Below are positions 42,030-54,234 of a stretch of 64,000 nucleotides of DNA, piece by piece. Source of the DNA: Schizophyllum amplum (taxonomy: Eukaryota; Basidiomycota; Agaricomycetes; Agaricales; Schizophyllaceae); assembly GCA_007026445.1 (NCBI GenBank), contig VDMD01000021.1, positions 1 through 64,000 of the forward strand, written 5' to 3'. Below the pieces are notes generated by a model. That model saw only the letters and a list, made by a program, of their open reading frames with translations. It was not told the DNA's origin and searched no databases. Made by a program: the position numbers and the translations under genes. The stretch's first letter is position 1. Each line of letters starts with the position of its first letter.

Positions 42030-45000
42030 TGCGTGGGCGGTTTGTCGCTGTGAGGGGCGGTTTGATTGGTTGGTTGAGATGGAGAGTCGCTGGAAAACGA
42101 TGGAAAAGCAGCAGGCACCCTGGAAGTACCGAGATGACGGTTGCAGTAGAGGATTAAGGGCAGGTCTTTGCGCATAGACCTGCGACAATGCATCATGTGA
42201 TCCCGGCCCGGACCACCGCCTTGTTTATTGTACTTGCAACTGATGGGGAAATCGGCCCGAAGACGATGCTCGCAAGCTTCGTCTTGTCCCCGTCTTCTCC
42301 TCAACAAGTGCGAAGAAGTCCTACCCATTCTGAACAACAAATCAGTGCCGAGGTTCCAACCCAGAAATGAAGTGAGTCACATACCGATATCAGTCCAAAG
42401 GGCTCGCAACTTAGAACCTGTGCCACTCCTGCACGGGCTCACCTTTTCGCCGTTAAGACATGGCAGCGCGGGCAGCGGCATGCGGGAGATGGAGATCTCG
42501 AGCATGCATGACCCCTAGCATAGTCTGCTTCGTGACCTGCCATAGCGCCAGCATATGTCAGTAGCGTCAACGCATATCAGATCGTAATGAGTCTAGGGAG
42601 ACACATCTAAGATAGGCGACATCCGCATTCATCGAGTCACGTGATGCGCCGATGGCTCGAGCGTGACGGGCCCTACATCTCCCCCGCCCGCACAAGGGAC
42701 CTTTTTTCGAGACCACAGTATTGTAGAGAAGGCCTTAAGCTACAGAACTGTGGTTTTAATTTTGAAAAATATGGTCAGAAAAATGAACTAAAGGGCGCTT
42801 TTTTCTAGACGTGCGCAATCGACCGCTGAGTGCGATGGTGATACAAAAGATTTTCGCGAAGAGGAGTTTTGCCACCCCGGCCCGGGCGGTCCGCGTAATC
42901 ACGTGACGCCGGCCTCCTAGCCGAGCCTACGTGGCCAGCCTCGGTAACATCCGTCGGCCACGTTCCGCGCGTCTGCAAACAGCGTTTGGGCAGCCACTCG
43001 CCTATCAGACGCCGGCCAGCACCGTTAACTGGCTACCAGAAACGTATATGAGGTACAACTGCTGCCACCCGTGTTTGTATACCCGTGGCACCCCGTCATG
43101 GCCGAAGGGCAGCACCGTAACATGTCAGAAAGGGCCATTGGTTTGGACAGCGCCGAAGTCCTTTCGATTGCATTCATGATATAGAGGACCAATGGAATCA
43201 AACTGGAATACAGACTATTTCATTTCATTACACTGATGAAGGCAGTATGTAAGTACTGTAGCGTTTCGACCATAGGTTCGCCGGGTGTGACGTGTGATGA
43301 TGTGAACTTCCCCATTTTCCAGTTGACGGGCCCGGCTCGGGTGTGACAAACTCAGTAAATATGCATTTTTGGGCCTTAAAACTCATTTTTGGGACTTTTT
43401 AAGTAGCAAAATAGCTACAGAATAGCCATATGCACACATTTTAGGGGTCAGAAAAAATTTGGAGAAAAGAAGATCAGAATTCGAATATTTTTCCGAGTTC
43501 ACGGCCGGTCGTGATGCGTGATGGTTGCCCGTTTAGTTCGGTTCCAAGGCCTCTGTGATGCGTGACGCGAACCTATGGTCGAAACGCTACAGTATTTCTG
43601 ATGGTTTAGTGCAAGTTCATCAAGCCCTCGTGAAGCTGTAGTTAATCAGAACAAGCCACCTGGGATATTCAGCGTACCTGTACAGTACCCTCACAAAGGT
43701 CTCACCCCCAGCCAGGGTCAACCGGCGCCGTGCCGCCCTCCACAAGCCGGTCGATGTTCGAACTGCGATTTTTGCCGCGTTATGTCACGTCACGTGATGC
43801 TTCACGTGATTTGATGGATGCGGATGTCGCCTATCTTAGGTGCGTTGTCGACCGAAGGCTCGCTGATCCCGCATCATCCGCAGATACTGTTCGTGTGCTT
43901 TGTGTGACGCTCGCGCTTGCTGAACTTGCAAATGTGGTTTTCAATGGTGCCAGCAAGTTCGCATTATTGAGATGTCTTCGCCTTATGCGGCTGTTGTAAA
44001 GGTGAGCTTGTATCTGGGCCGCGCGCAAGGCCAACGAGTCTGATAGCAACTGTCAGTGGGGGCCAGTGTGGCACTGATCCTTCGGTAACATCTTTGAGGG
44101 AAACGTACCAAGTATGTGCGCACGTTCTCGAGACTCGCGACCCGGTCGTTATTGTCGGATGTTATTACTCCGGAAGCGCTCAATTTGCTGGCACTGACGC
44201 AGGAAACGCGCAAGTACAAGAGGTGAGCCGTCATCCATCGGTCGGGCTTGTAGCATGCAGGGGCTGACGATTGCATAGGACTGAGCGAAGCACAAACCAG
44301 ATGACGTGGACATTCGACAGCGTTATGTGTCTGTTGACTATGACCGAAACGATGTGCGTTTGCGGTTCTTGAGGGGTCTTGCACTGCAACGGCTCCATGC
44401 ACGGGTACGTGAATGTTCAGCTTCTATTCAATGCTTAAACGATCTGATGCGGAGGTCTATAGGCACTCGATGAGTACAGCGAGAAGGATACGCGGACAAA
44501 GGGTACGCGCCTAACAATGTTTCTCTTCCACCTTTATATAACATCTCCCAGAGACGGAGATGTAAAAGCCTCATCGTCCCAAAACGAGATCGGCAACTTA
44601 CATCCGCAACCTGGCAAGCGCACATATGGCGACGCGGCACCTGTGTACGCGTACTACAGTCTATCCTCATTGTGCAAGGGTGTCGAGCTGCGCGATTCAC
44701 GACCTCCCTTTTGGAAGTGCGATGACGGAAGAGCGTCTCAGGACGTAGGAAATGCCCAGTCGCTTCTTGGTCTGGTATTGCCGTCAGCGCGTTCCACTGC
44801 AGCGGTCCACACGGTTAACGCACCAGCGTTATCCTGGTTCAGTTCCGTCCCCCACAACATAGCCAGAGGACTCGGTCGGTAATGCAGGGCTGGTGGCACG
44901 ACCTGGTGCGTCCTCGCCACTGTTCCGTGATTAAGTTGCGTTCGTAAGCGGCCTCCTATTCGTTCGTTGGTCTTGAAGCTGACTGACCCCTGTTGGGCAA

Positions 45001-46016
45001 GAGCTCATTCGTGATTCGGGTGTCCCATCACAAAGTCTGCGCTCTGGGACATATGCAGCTTTTGGACCAAGAGATCAGGAAGTAAGAGCGGGCGAGGTGT
45101 CCTCGGCGTCACGGATCATTGTCACGGATCACACCTCTCCTCCTCCCGTTCATCCGACAGAGAGCACGACGGATTTTGAACCTCGTGAGTGCGATTTTGC
45201 AACCTACTACTCAGAAGCGTGATGGAACGCATAGTCAATTTTTCATCATGTTCTAGGGGCCAGGGCTCGTATCTGCAAACAATGTACTTCATTTGCGCTC
45301 GCCGCTCACAGCTGCCAGCAGCCAGCCTGCGCCATCAACGTCGGTAGAGTCCGTGGCGTCCCTCTCTTCGCCCAAGTCGAAACCTCCTACCTCTCGAGCC
45401 TGACCTTCTGAGTCACTAGTACTACTATCATCAGAAGAGGCGGGTGGTTGTATGCAATCGCGGCACTCAGGCTCAAGTAGGCGAGTTCAAGACTCGTGGA
45501 CTCTCTGCTTCAAGATCGAAGGTCAAGGCGAAGATGGCTGAAGTTGCCGAGGCTCTAGTTGCCTCCCTGGCCTTACGAGGACCACACGACGCGGTAACAT
45601 ATTTGCACAAGGACTCATACTTAGAGTTGGCTTAGTCCTTGAGACACTATTGGTCCTTATGTAGTGCCTGTAAAGAACGCGCGTGCGCGCAGTACTCGCC
45701 GAAATATGAACGTGTGTATAGAGATTCCAACGGAATATAGAAAAAGACACAGGCAATTGCGAAGAGACATGCGGAACAAGTAGAAAACGATGAGTTCCTC
45801 TCCATCCCGGGCCCCGCGCACCATTGCTAGACGACAGTCGTCGTCTTGGCTCCTGAATTCGTGAACATTCTGTGTGTTGTGTTTGATGGTGGTACATTGA
45901 AATTTTGTCGCAGTAGGATGTCTGAACATTCACGTCAGTAAGGGTGTATGCAGCAGCGCAAAGAAACACGACTGACCTGCGGAGAGACCCTACAATGCGA
46001 CGGCAGTCGCATAGAT
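42030..46016. other. Gene-poor 4 kb between the duplicated orphan genes
   Basis: The stretch contains the MITE at 43254-43594, several TCACGTGAT-type palindromes (42637, 42898, 43789, 43801) and AT-richer blocks around 42720-42800 and 43350-43500. Frames at 43730-43999, 44517-44882 and 45444-45635 show no domain and are not called. No complete gene is supported. Confidence 0.45.
43254..43594. mobile_element. MITE-like element with perfect 28-base terminal inverted repeats
   Basis: Positions 43254-43281 are the exact reverse complement of 43567-43594 (outer end TACTGTAGCGTTTCGACC). The element is 341 bases long, has no open reading frame of note and is AT-rich inside, unlike its surroundings. 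The outermost TA on both sides could be a TA target-site duplication, as for Tc1/mariner-type elements, leaving ends that begin CTGTAGCG. No transposase is present, so it would be non-autonomous. Confidence 0.85.
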
Positions 46017-47717
46017 CTACTCTGCCTCCCAAACACAACGGTACGTCTCAGTGAGACCGAGAGGGCGGGTGGTACGGGGCCGGGCGGCAGCAGCCGGGGC
46101 GGCGTCGTCGTCCTCGGCCTCGGTGGCGTCGCTGCCTGCCTCCGTAGCCGCGTCACTGCCAACATCGGACTGCACGCTGGAGGCACGCGCCTGTTGAGCA
46201 TGCGCGGCGCTTGTCCCGGCACCCGTGCTGGAGCCTGCGCCGGGCGTGCTCAGCTGGTCGGCGTTCCTGATGTTGGCGAACGTCGCACTAGCACCGAGGG
46301 CACGACGCGGGGCACGCGCAGGAGCGGGAGCAGCGGGAGGCGCATTGCCGGGCGGCGCATTGGCTGGCGGCGCATTGGCAGGGCCAGCATTGGTAGGACC
46401 CGCACCGCGCGTACCCGTACGACCAACATCGGTGACGTTGTAGAAGGTCGCGCCGGCGCCGAGAGGGCGGCGAGGGGCCCGCGCAGGTGTGGCAGAGGGA
46501 GCTGGAGGTGTGCTCGCCGCATTACTAGGACCCGCGCCCGACGAACCCATCTGCATGTTGCCCGCTGTAGTGCTCGGCGCCTGGGTACGCAGATGCTTCA
46601 TCGGGCGCGCATCCACATCTGCACCAGCCTTCTTCGTGTGTAGCGCCCACTCGGCCTCCGCCTCTTCGCGATTGCGAACCGTGCCGCGCGGCTCTTGGTC
46701 AATGGGGCCCGAAGCCCTTCCCTTGCCCTTGCCCTCGTATGCCGCCTGCTCCTGTTCCTCTTCCTTGTTGAGCTGCCTGATATATCTTGCTTCGGCCACT
46801 GCAAGGTTCATCTTTTGTATCTTGGCCTCCTCGGCACGGCGGTTTTCCATATCTTGGACGATGGACGAAGGGTGGTAATACAAGTATTCCTCCTTGAGGC
46901 ATGCTATGTATGGCCCGCATAGCGAGGGGGTTACGATCTCCTCGCGCAATGGCAGCAGCTGGGGAGGGTGCACATCCGCCACGCGCCAGGGATACTGTCC
47001 GTCGGGCAGGTATCCGGGCTTGCGCGACGCGATACGATCCTTGCATATTTGCTCGTAGCGGCGGAGCGCGTCCCTGTCCCACGACCGCAGGGTGCTCTTG
47101 TACTCCTGCTCGGTCGTGTACCCGAGCTGAAGTAGACGGTAGAGAATCTTGCCCGGGATCGGGTATTTGCCTGTGTGGAACTGGCGATAGTGGTTCCCCA
47201 GGGATTTTTGGTAGATTCCGAGGTAGACCCCAAGGTCGACAGTCTCGTATGTGCTGACGACGGCGGGAATGCGGTTGAAGGGGACTCGCATGTAGCCCTG
47301 GATGGCACCTTTCCGGGGAGGCGCGGGTACGTAGTCCTCACCGAAGGCGACGTCGCGCGCCTTGAGTCCCGCCTCGGCGGCGACTTCAGCGATTTGCGCT
47401 GGGTTGGAGGCCTCGGCGAGCAAGTCTTCGAACTCGCGCTCTTGGGTCGCGTCCGTGGCAACGCTGGCCGCGCGCTGGTGTGAGTGCCCGGCATCCCGGA
47501 ACTGCAAGACAATGGTCAGCAACAAAAATGGTGAGCGCTATGACCCGCCACGCACCCCATCGTCTGTCTCGACGTCGATGAAAATCTTGTCGGCGGGAAG
47601 CCCATCTTCGAGCACAATGCCGGACGCGGGCTTGATGACGAGCTTGCCTGAGACCGCGGTGCGCAGGCGAAACTTCAGGCCCTGGGGCGTCGTCAACACG
47701 AATTCGCGCATTGCCAT
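46017..47717 (-). CDS. Orphan protein of a duplicated pair (copy 2)
   Basis: It starts at 47717 (MAMREFVLTTPQGLKFRLR..., nearly identical to copy 1), has an intron after VETDDG, then a long exon beginning FRDAGHSHQRAA and ending at 46017. The same blocks appear as in copy 1: RKPGYLPDGQYPWRVADVHP, GKGKGRASGP, PMKHLRTQAP, and the repeated motif (RPLGAGATFYNVTDV; RALGASATFANIRNAD), followed by VQSDVGSDAATEAGSDATEA. It differs from copy 1 by an Asn-Ala-Pro-Pro run near the second repeat and by the C-terminal end. The two genes have the same orientation, 4 kb apart. The function is unknown. Confidence 0.75.
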
Positions 47718-50700
47718 TTGCGTAGTCGGTTTGTTGGTTGTTTAGGGTGGTTTGGTTGGCTGTTTGGTTAAGACGGAGGAAGTATAAGTCGCTGGGAGGC
47801 GATAGAGCAGAGATAAGCAATGTGCAAGCACGAGCGATGATGGTCGCAGTCGGGAAACTACAGGCAGGTCTTCGCACGTGCAGAGCACCAGCCACGTGCT
47901 TGGCCGGAATTTGAAAAATTCGCAAGTCGCGACCGCCATTGTTCGGAGCGGCCCGATAGCCGCAGACAATAGTGTCTTGCACCAATGTCGCGCCGGCTTG
48001 TCTGTGAGCTCCTGCTTGCCCTTCCCGAGCCATGAAAGGGCTTGAGACACAAATGGACAAAGTACACGCCCTAGGGTTCCCAGGTGAGTTCACGATAACG
48101 AATCAAGTCTCAAAAGTATCACTCACCAACATCGCTGTCTGACTCCCGCGTTCAGGATCTTTGAGGACGTCTCCTTTGTGATTGCAGCCGGGAACCATGC
48201 TTGGACGCGCTAGAATGCTGCGTGACAGCCCTGACATTGCCATATACAAGAGGCATCTCACAAACGATATAGACAAGGCGAGTCCCAGACATCGCCTGCT
48301 TTGGGACTGACCGCGGGGGGAGACTCTGCCAGTATAGCGTCAGTGCTTCCGCAAGCCCCAGAGAACCTTCAGAGCTCACCCTGGGCTCTCGATTTGCGCG
48401 ATAGCTTCTGCTTCCGTTGCTTGCCACTCGTGGACTCGACATGTCTACAGCGCGGGGGTCATGCACTCCGTTGCGTGGGATGACTCCAAGCTGCCTGAGC
48501 GAGCCGGAGACCGAGCCTTCGTGTTACAGCGCCGGCGAATCTGTTATCGCAAGTTTGCGAGAGTCTTGCTCCTTCTTTGGAGCGCGGTCGCGTCTCCCTG
48601 AAAATTCTCGCGGCTACTGGCGCAGCTTTGAACAGCGTCAGCACGCTATACACATGACATCGAGAGGACATACCACCACTCCTCGTCTTGCCCGTGAATT
48701 GTTTTCTGGAAGGTGCGTCCGTCGTTCGTCGTCCCTCGCCCGTCACCGATGCCACTTCTCTCCACACAGGGAAAACATGTTACCTCGAGACATGCCCTCC
48801 TTAGGAGGTGAGAGAAGGCTTGAATATGGTGCTTACCGCGTACACGACCTTGATGTCCTCGCTTTATGAAGAGAGGCAGGGATCAGACAGGCAGGATGAA
48901 CAGTCTCATTTACTGCAAGTTCGTTCTTCACGACAGTACTCTTTGGCTGAATAATTCGACAGCTTCATCCGCTACTCTGGGACTGCCTGCGGTGGGATTT
49001 GTCTAGTTCCGCGACAGCACAGGCGTGCGTGACTTTTCAGCTGTAAGAAAGCATTAACCTTTGCAAGGAGGCGTAGGACGGTACGCACAGCAATGCTCTA
49101 CACGTCGCTCTGTTCGCTAACGCTGTCCGTAGCCTAAGCATCCGTGGTGCCTTCGTCGGCAGCCAGATCGTTCTTCCTCCTTGCAGCCACGCATCCTGCG
49201 AGGGACAAAGGGTCCACTGCGGCACGACGGCTTCGAATTTCCCGGCGTCCGTTCTCACATATGTCCGAGTAAAGGACTTCGGATAGGCAACCCTGACAAG
49301 ATGCAGCGCGTATGCGTCGTTGTGCTGTCGTGCTGTCAGTTGGGGGCAGCTGAGAGGCCTACGGCACACGCACCAGTCCAGGTAATCTTCGTCGTCGCCT
49401 CTCGCCAATGTCTTCCTTCCGCGAAAGGCGCGCTATGAGGCCGCTGCGTTGAGGCCACCGGCGCCGTAGATGGGTCATGCCGCTGGTTGTTCGACTGTTG
49501 CGGTCTGTGAATTTATGTATCGCAGACGACCATAAACTATGAGGTCGCTCGCTCTGCAGCCATGGCCAACGTCGACCGCGGAAGTGCTGGTGGACAAGGC
49601 GCTCTCGTTCTGGATCCCGAAGTCGAGGAAGTACGAGGACGTCGGACGGGGCTCGGGAGGCCGAGGAAGGAAATCGTGACGTGAGGAAACGTCACGTTCA
49701 TTGTTCCCACCTTGTCTCCTCCTGTCATCGCCAGCGTACAAGCCCCTCTCCGCTCCCTTCTGGTTCCTTGTCTGCTTATACTCGACCTACAGACTAGTTG
49801 CTATACTTTGATACGTGCGCCTTCCCGCGCTTTTGCTCTGCCGCACGCCTCAAGTACATCCCAAACTTTGCGGCAACAACTCCCCCTTCTCACCGACCGC
49901 GAGCTACCGGCCTCTCAAGCAAAAGGATCGTACGCTAGGGCGCATGAAACCCTCGATACGATCCTACTTACGCTGTCCTTGCTGAACAGCTGTCGATTGG
50001 CCATCGCCGTACGAAAGGCCGTCATCTCAGTGTGCGATACCGTGCGCCTGCTCGATTATGTATCTCACGCCCGACTTCCTCCTCTCTCCCGCTCTGCCGT
50101 CGCGCATCCGGTTCATTCTCGCGCAACCCGCTTTTTCGTCGCACACCCCCGCTCTGCCCTCGCACGATCGTCACCCATCCCCACGTTCACAGGGCCAGAA
50201 AGTTCATGGAATGCACATTGTGCCACAAATGGATCCCCAAAGTGTTTGTTACGACTCTCCGGGGACAGGCGCTCCGTGCGGTAGTACGAAAACAATCATT
50301 GCATAGTCTCTCGCTGTTTCCTCATCCCGGAATGACATAGCTAATATTTGCTTGATCTCTGCCTCCGCTAGCGAGCGTCCCCGTCGACCATCACTGACGT
50401 CCTCCAATGTGCCTTTCGGACAATGCGGGCGGGTCTCTTACCAAGCTGAGCAGCGCGCCGTCTCGCGTTGGTCTCGCGCCTCTGAGATCAACATACACGC
50501 GCCTTTGGGATCACCACGCTCGCGCTAGGATTTCCCCCCCTCGCGCTAGGATTTTCTCCTGTCCCCCTGCTCTCCGGTTTCGCATGCGCCGCCTGACGCG
50601 CTCCCCGCGCGCAATCCCCGCTCCTGTCTGCCGCACGGGCAATTTCTACATCCCCTGTACGGTGAGATAGGTCACGTCTGCCTTACGGGAAGATAGGCAG

Positions 50701-51183
50701 CCTCTGAGCGTTTCGCGAATGTCTGAGCGCCGTCCAGTGATCCACGACTCCTCGGCGATTCACGCGTAAGAACGCCCAACCGCCCACATACGCCCAATGA
50801 TCCACGAGCATCTGACACCCGCACAGACATGACGGTCTGCAAGCCCTGTCAAACGAGTCTATCGCCCTGCGGGGCGGCGTCCTGGAAGAGTGCGTGAGGC
50901 TCAGGCGACCGTGCGGGGCTCGGCATCGCGCGTCATGCAGTCCCGGTGGCTGCGCGATGAAAGGACGAGAAGCTCAGGCTCGCAGGCGCCCTGATGCGCT
51001 GCCGAGATGAACGGGCATCGCACCTCCGTCCAAATTTTTTTCAGTATCGCGCTACTAGCCGTATAAAAGGTGGCGTGAGTCAGCGGTTCACTCACTCGTC
51101 TTCCTTCTCCGCCTCTTTTCCCTCCCGCCTAGCTATCTCTCTTCCAATCACCTTCGTCCTCGTCTCGTCCATCCACGCCAATC
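47718..51183. other. Gene-poor stretch of 3.5 kb
   Basis: Several medium frames occur (48417-48869, 49037-49408, 49712-50284), but none shows a domain, intron structure or codon pattern that supports a gene. A short direct repeat (CGCGCTAGGATTT) occurs at about 50521-50555. The right end includes the TATA box of the next gene. Confidence 0.4.
51062..51069 (+). promoter_or_regulatory. TATA box of Kre9/Knh1-like copy 3
   Basis: A perfect TATAAAAG lies 115 bases upstream of the ATG at 51184. Confidence 0.6.
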
Positions 51184-51765
51184 ATGAACGCTACTCTGGC
51201 TATGCTGTTCTCGCTCTTCATTACGCTCCTGGCTCTCTCCTCCTCCTCCCTTGCTGCGCCCTTCGAGGTCTTCGTGCCGCCTGTGACCTACCCGCATGCG
51301 AAGACCGTGTGGAGAGCTGGGTATGTCTGGTTTCTCTCTGCGAAGCATGGTCCTGACGTCCTCGATAGTGAACATCACAACGTTACTTGGTTAGCTTGAC
51401 CATGAATCCTCCCAAGTGTTATGACTGATAGATGTGCAGGGATGTCACGGACGCGCCGAAGCAAATCTCGAACTCGCTGGGGTATATCTTCTTGCGGCAC
51501 GCAGGAAAGATCGACCTCGGTTCGCATCACTTCCCTTCTTCGTAAAACTCCCCTTTCCTCATCCGTCCATTCAGCCCACCCTCTCGCGGAGAAGTTCGAC
51601 ATTCTCAAGGGTCATCAGCGCGTCAAGGTCCCGCATGTCGCTCCCGGGCATGATTACCAGATAGTTCGTGAGTGTCATCTCCTTTCCACCCGCGACCTCT
51701 CTCATCTGTGTCCAGTGCTTGGGGACTCGGGGAACTGGAGCCCGAAATTTACTATCCGCGCCTAA
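51184..51765 (+). CDS. Secreted Kre9/Knh1-like protein (copy 3, no GPI tail)
   Basis: A signal peptide (MNATLAMLFSLFITLLALSS) is followed by FEVFVPPVTYPHAKTVWRAG. Exons then join to give EHHNVTW|DVTDAPKQISNSLGYIFL, AHPLAEKFDILKGHQRVKVP, HVAPGHDYQIV and LGDSGNWSPKFTIRA, with a stop at 51763-51765. This is the closest of the four copies to the usual family wording (GDSGNWSP). It ends at the domain boundary, so it should be secreted without a membrane anchor. It lies 0.4 kb upstream of copy 4 in the same orientation, a second local pair of this family. Confidence 0.82.
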
Positions 51766-52162
51766 GACGGAAATAGGACGCTGCGAATCTCGATGGACAC
51801 GTCTGCAGTCACTGCGCTTTCCCAGTTCCCAGTGACTCTTGTTTGCACGATCTCGAACTTTGCATGGCTACTTAGGACATTTTCTGCTTATCACGGACTA
51901 CTTACTGTACCATTTGCTTGTAATACGACTGCTGCTACTGCTCGAAATTCTAATGAATCACAATGAACTGCGTGTTCAACGTTTCAACGTTCAAGCCGAA
52001 CTTCAACATGATGAATTGTGGGGAAGCGCGCCGATCATTGATGCATGATGGACTCACGTGGCGCGGTTCATATAAACGAGCGGGGCGCCGGGAAACATTT
52101 GACGACTTGCCTCTCACGTTCGTCAGTCCACGTCGCTGTTCAAGTTCACGACGTCTCTCGCC
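51766..52162. other. Spacer and promoter between Kre9/Knh1-like copies 3 and 4
   Basis: This is 0.4 kb of non-coding sequence carrying a TATA-like box at 52071. Confidence 0.45.
52071..52077 (+). promoter_or_regulatory. TATA-like box of Kre9/Knh1-like copy 4
   Basis: CATATAAACG lies 92 bases upstream of the ATG at 52163. Confidence 0.45.
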
Positions 52163-53234
52163 ATGTACGCCATCACGACTATCTGTTCCGTGCTCTCTGC
52201 GCTCGTCGTGAGCGTGCAGGCGGCGCCCATGCTCATGGCGCCGCTGGCAGCGGTCCAGCTCGCGGGACGTGATGTCGTCGCCCCTCCGATAACGTCTCCG
52301 AACGCGGAGACGGTGTGGACGGCGGGGGAGACGGCGACGGTGACCTGGTGCGTGCAACAACTTTTGGGGCTCGGAGGAACCCGCTGACGGAAGGATGCAG
52401 GGATACCTCGGACCTGCCCCCTGAGTCGCAGATAACAAACAAGGAGGGGAGGATTGTGCTGGGGTACCAGACGGAGGACAGCATGCATCTCATGGTCGGT
52501 GCGTAGCTGTGGTCCATTGCGCTGTCATGGGTGCTCCCAGACGCGTGCATACGGGATCAGGTGGCTGATGGTACTCTAGATTCTCCGCTAGCTGAGGGCT
52601 TCTCCATCTTGTTGGGCACGATGGACGTCACGGTTCCCGACGTTGAGGAGCGTGCGGACTATATCATCGTCCGTGAGTGCCAACATAAATATGTGCGAGG
52701 GAGCATCCTGTGTTGATCCTTGTTCCAGTGTTCGGTGACTCTGGCAACTCCAGCCCTCAATTCACGATCTCTGGTGGCTCGGCGTCTGTGTCATCCTCTG
52801 CGTCCACAGCCCCTGCCACGACCAATGAAGCGAGGGAGACTACGGGCACGGATGAGGTCACTGCTCTCACCAGCATCATCTCGACCCCGATCCCCATTAC
52901 CGGCACGCAGGACCTGACCACCGCTACGGGGTCGGCCTCGGGCCCCGTCGTGACGGAGACGTCCGTCGCACAGTCTACCACCGCTGAGACCGTCACGCGA
53001 TCGGCGACGACCGTCACGGAGGCTACGTCCTCTTCATCATCGACTACACCATCATTCACGTCTTCGCAGTCCTCAGAGTCTGCATCCCAGTCTACGGCGT
53101 CCCAATCTGCCGATGGGACGTCGGGGGCCGACAACGCATCGCCTTCGAACGGTGCATGGAAGGCACCAAGTGGGAGAATGTACACGGCGTCTTCGCTGTG
53201 TGCCGCCACCGTTCTGCTCGCGCTTGTCTTCTGA
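52163..53234 (+). CDS. Kre9/Knh1-like cell-surface protein with GPI-type tail (copy 4)
   Basis: A signal peptide (MYAITTICSVLSALVVSVQA) is followed by APPITSPNAETVWTAGETAT, VTW|DTSDLPPESQITNKEG, RIVLGYQTEDSMHL, SPLAEGFSILLGTMDVTVPD, VEERADYIIV and FGDSGNSSPQFTISGG. A long Ser/Thr-rich region of about 110 residues comes next, then a hydrophobic C-terminus (YTASSLCAATVLLALVF) preceded by small residues (NGAWKAPSG). That layout predicts a GPI-anchored, heavily O-mannosylated wall protein. It is the only one of the four copies in this window with such a tail. Confidence 0.83.
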
Positions 53235-54234
53235 TGAGCTCACGATGCGCAGCCTAGCTCGCATATGCTACTACTAGCCCACGATCTATCTTCCTCGACG
53301 ACTTGGTTCTCACCGACCTCTTACCTTGCATTCGCCGAACATATCTGGATTTTGCATGCCCTTCACCTATGATACACAGCATTTAGTGCGTACGCACTGA
53401 CATCTAACACCGGGAGTCGTTTACGCCCCTCCCCTTCACATCCACGAACAGGTTACATCTTCGTGTCACGAACCGCGGCCACACTTACTATGAACATTCG
53501 TCTAGTCATGCATGGCTCGCGTTCTGACGCAACACTTACGCATTCTCATGTACAGTACTACTTAGCGCTTAGCAGCGGAAAGACTCTGGAATACATAGCT
53601 TTCACATGTCCTTAAGCTTGATTCGTGGAGCGCGGGAGCTCCGCTGTGCAGCTGCCCTATTCACCAGCTTCAACTGAAGTGAGATCGAACTCGTCAAGTT
53701 CGTCAAACTGATTGTCAGACCAGAATCCAGATCATGTCGCTCTACCTATGCAGGCGCGTCGATGAACTGACAGCCTGTCTAATGGGGTCTCTAAGGATTG
53801 ACTTGAGATCGTTTCACTTTGCGATTGGAAGATCACACCAAGTTGAAAACAACGAAGGACGTTTCTATAAGCTCGTAGAGTAACGAACGTGTGATATACA
53901 GGTAGTAGCCGTAGCATATTCGTAGTAGCCCGAAGCATATTCTAAGTTTTGAGCCCATTGACATCGACGTGCCGGTCATCGATTCGTACGTGTAAGCATG
54001 CCCGGTGGCTCTCAAAGCCACCGCCCTAGACCGTAAATACAAACAAGGATAAGGGAACCATAAGTAAAGGAAAGCAATATCGATACAACCGGGGCCCTTC
54101 CAGTGACCCAGAGCCATTCTTTTGATACAATTTCTATGTGGTGTCGGATTCATGTAGTGGGCGTGGCCGCCGGCCGGTCACCGCGGCGCCTGCGGACGGT
54201 GACGGGGGGCGGACATGCTCGAGGGGATGCGCGC
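53235..54234. other. Intergenic, no gene seen
   Basis: One kilobase between convergent genes. It contains an imperfect 21-base direct repeat (unit about GTAGTAGCCCGAAGCATATTC) at 53902-53942. No coding sequence was recognised. Confidence 0.4.
53902..53942 (+). repeat. Imperfect two-copy 21-base direct repeat
   Basis: GTAGTAGCCGTAGCATATTC is followed at once by GTAGTAGCCCGAAGCATATTC. The two differ by one substitution and one insertion. Confidence 0.85.

Noticed and set aside
42636..42907. Inverted repeat GTCACGTGAT at both ends of a 272-base AT-rich stretch, possible second MITE
   Set aside because: Only about 10 bases match exactly, the core CACGTG is itself palindromic, and the same motif recurs at 43789 and 43801, so chance or a common motif is enough.
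43730..43999. 89-residue frame starting MPPSTSRSMFELRF
   Set aside because: It lies in repeat-rich, gene-poor sequence and has no similarity I can name.
48417..50340. Medium-length frames on the plus strand suggesting one or two genes
   Set aside because: They have no recognisable domain, no consistent intron pattern and Arg/Ser-rich composition typical of non-coding GC-rich DNA.
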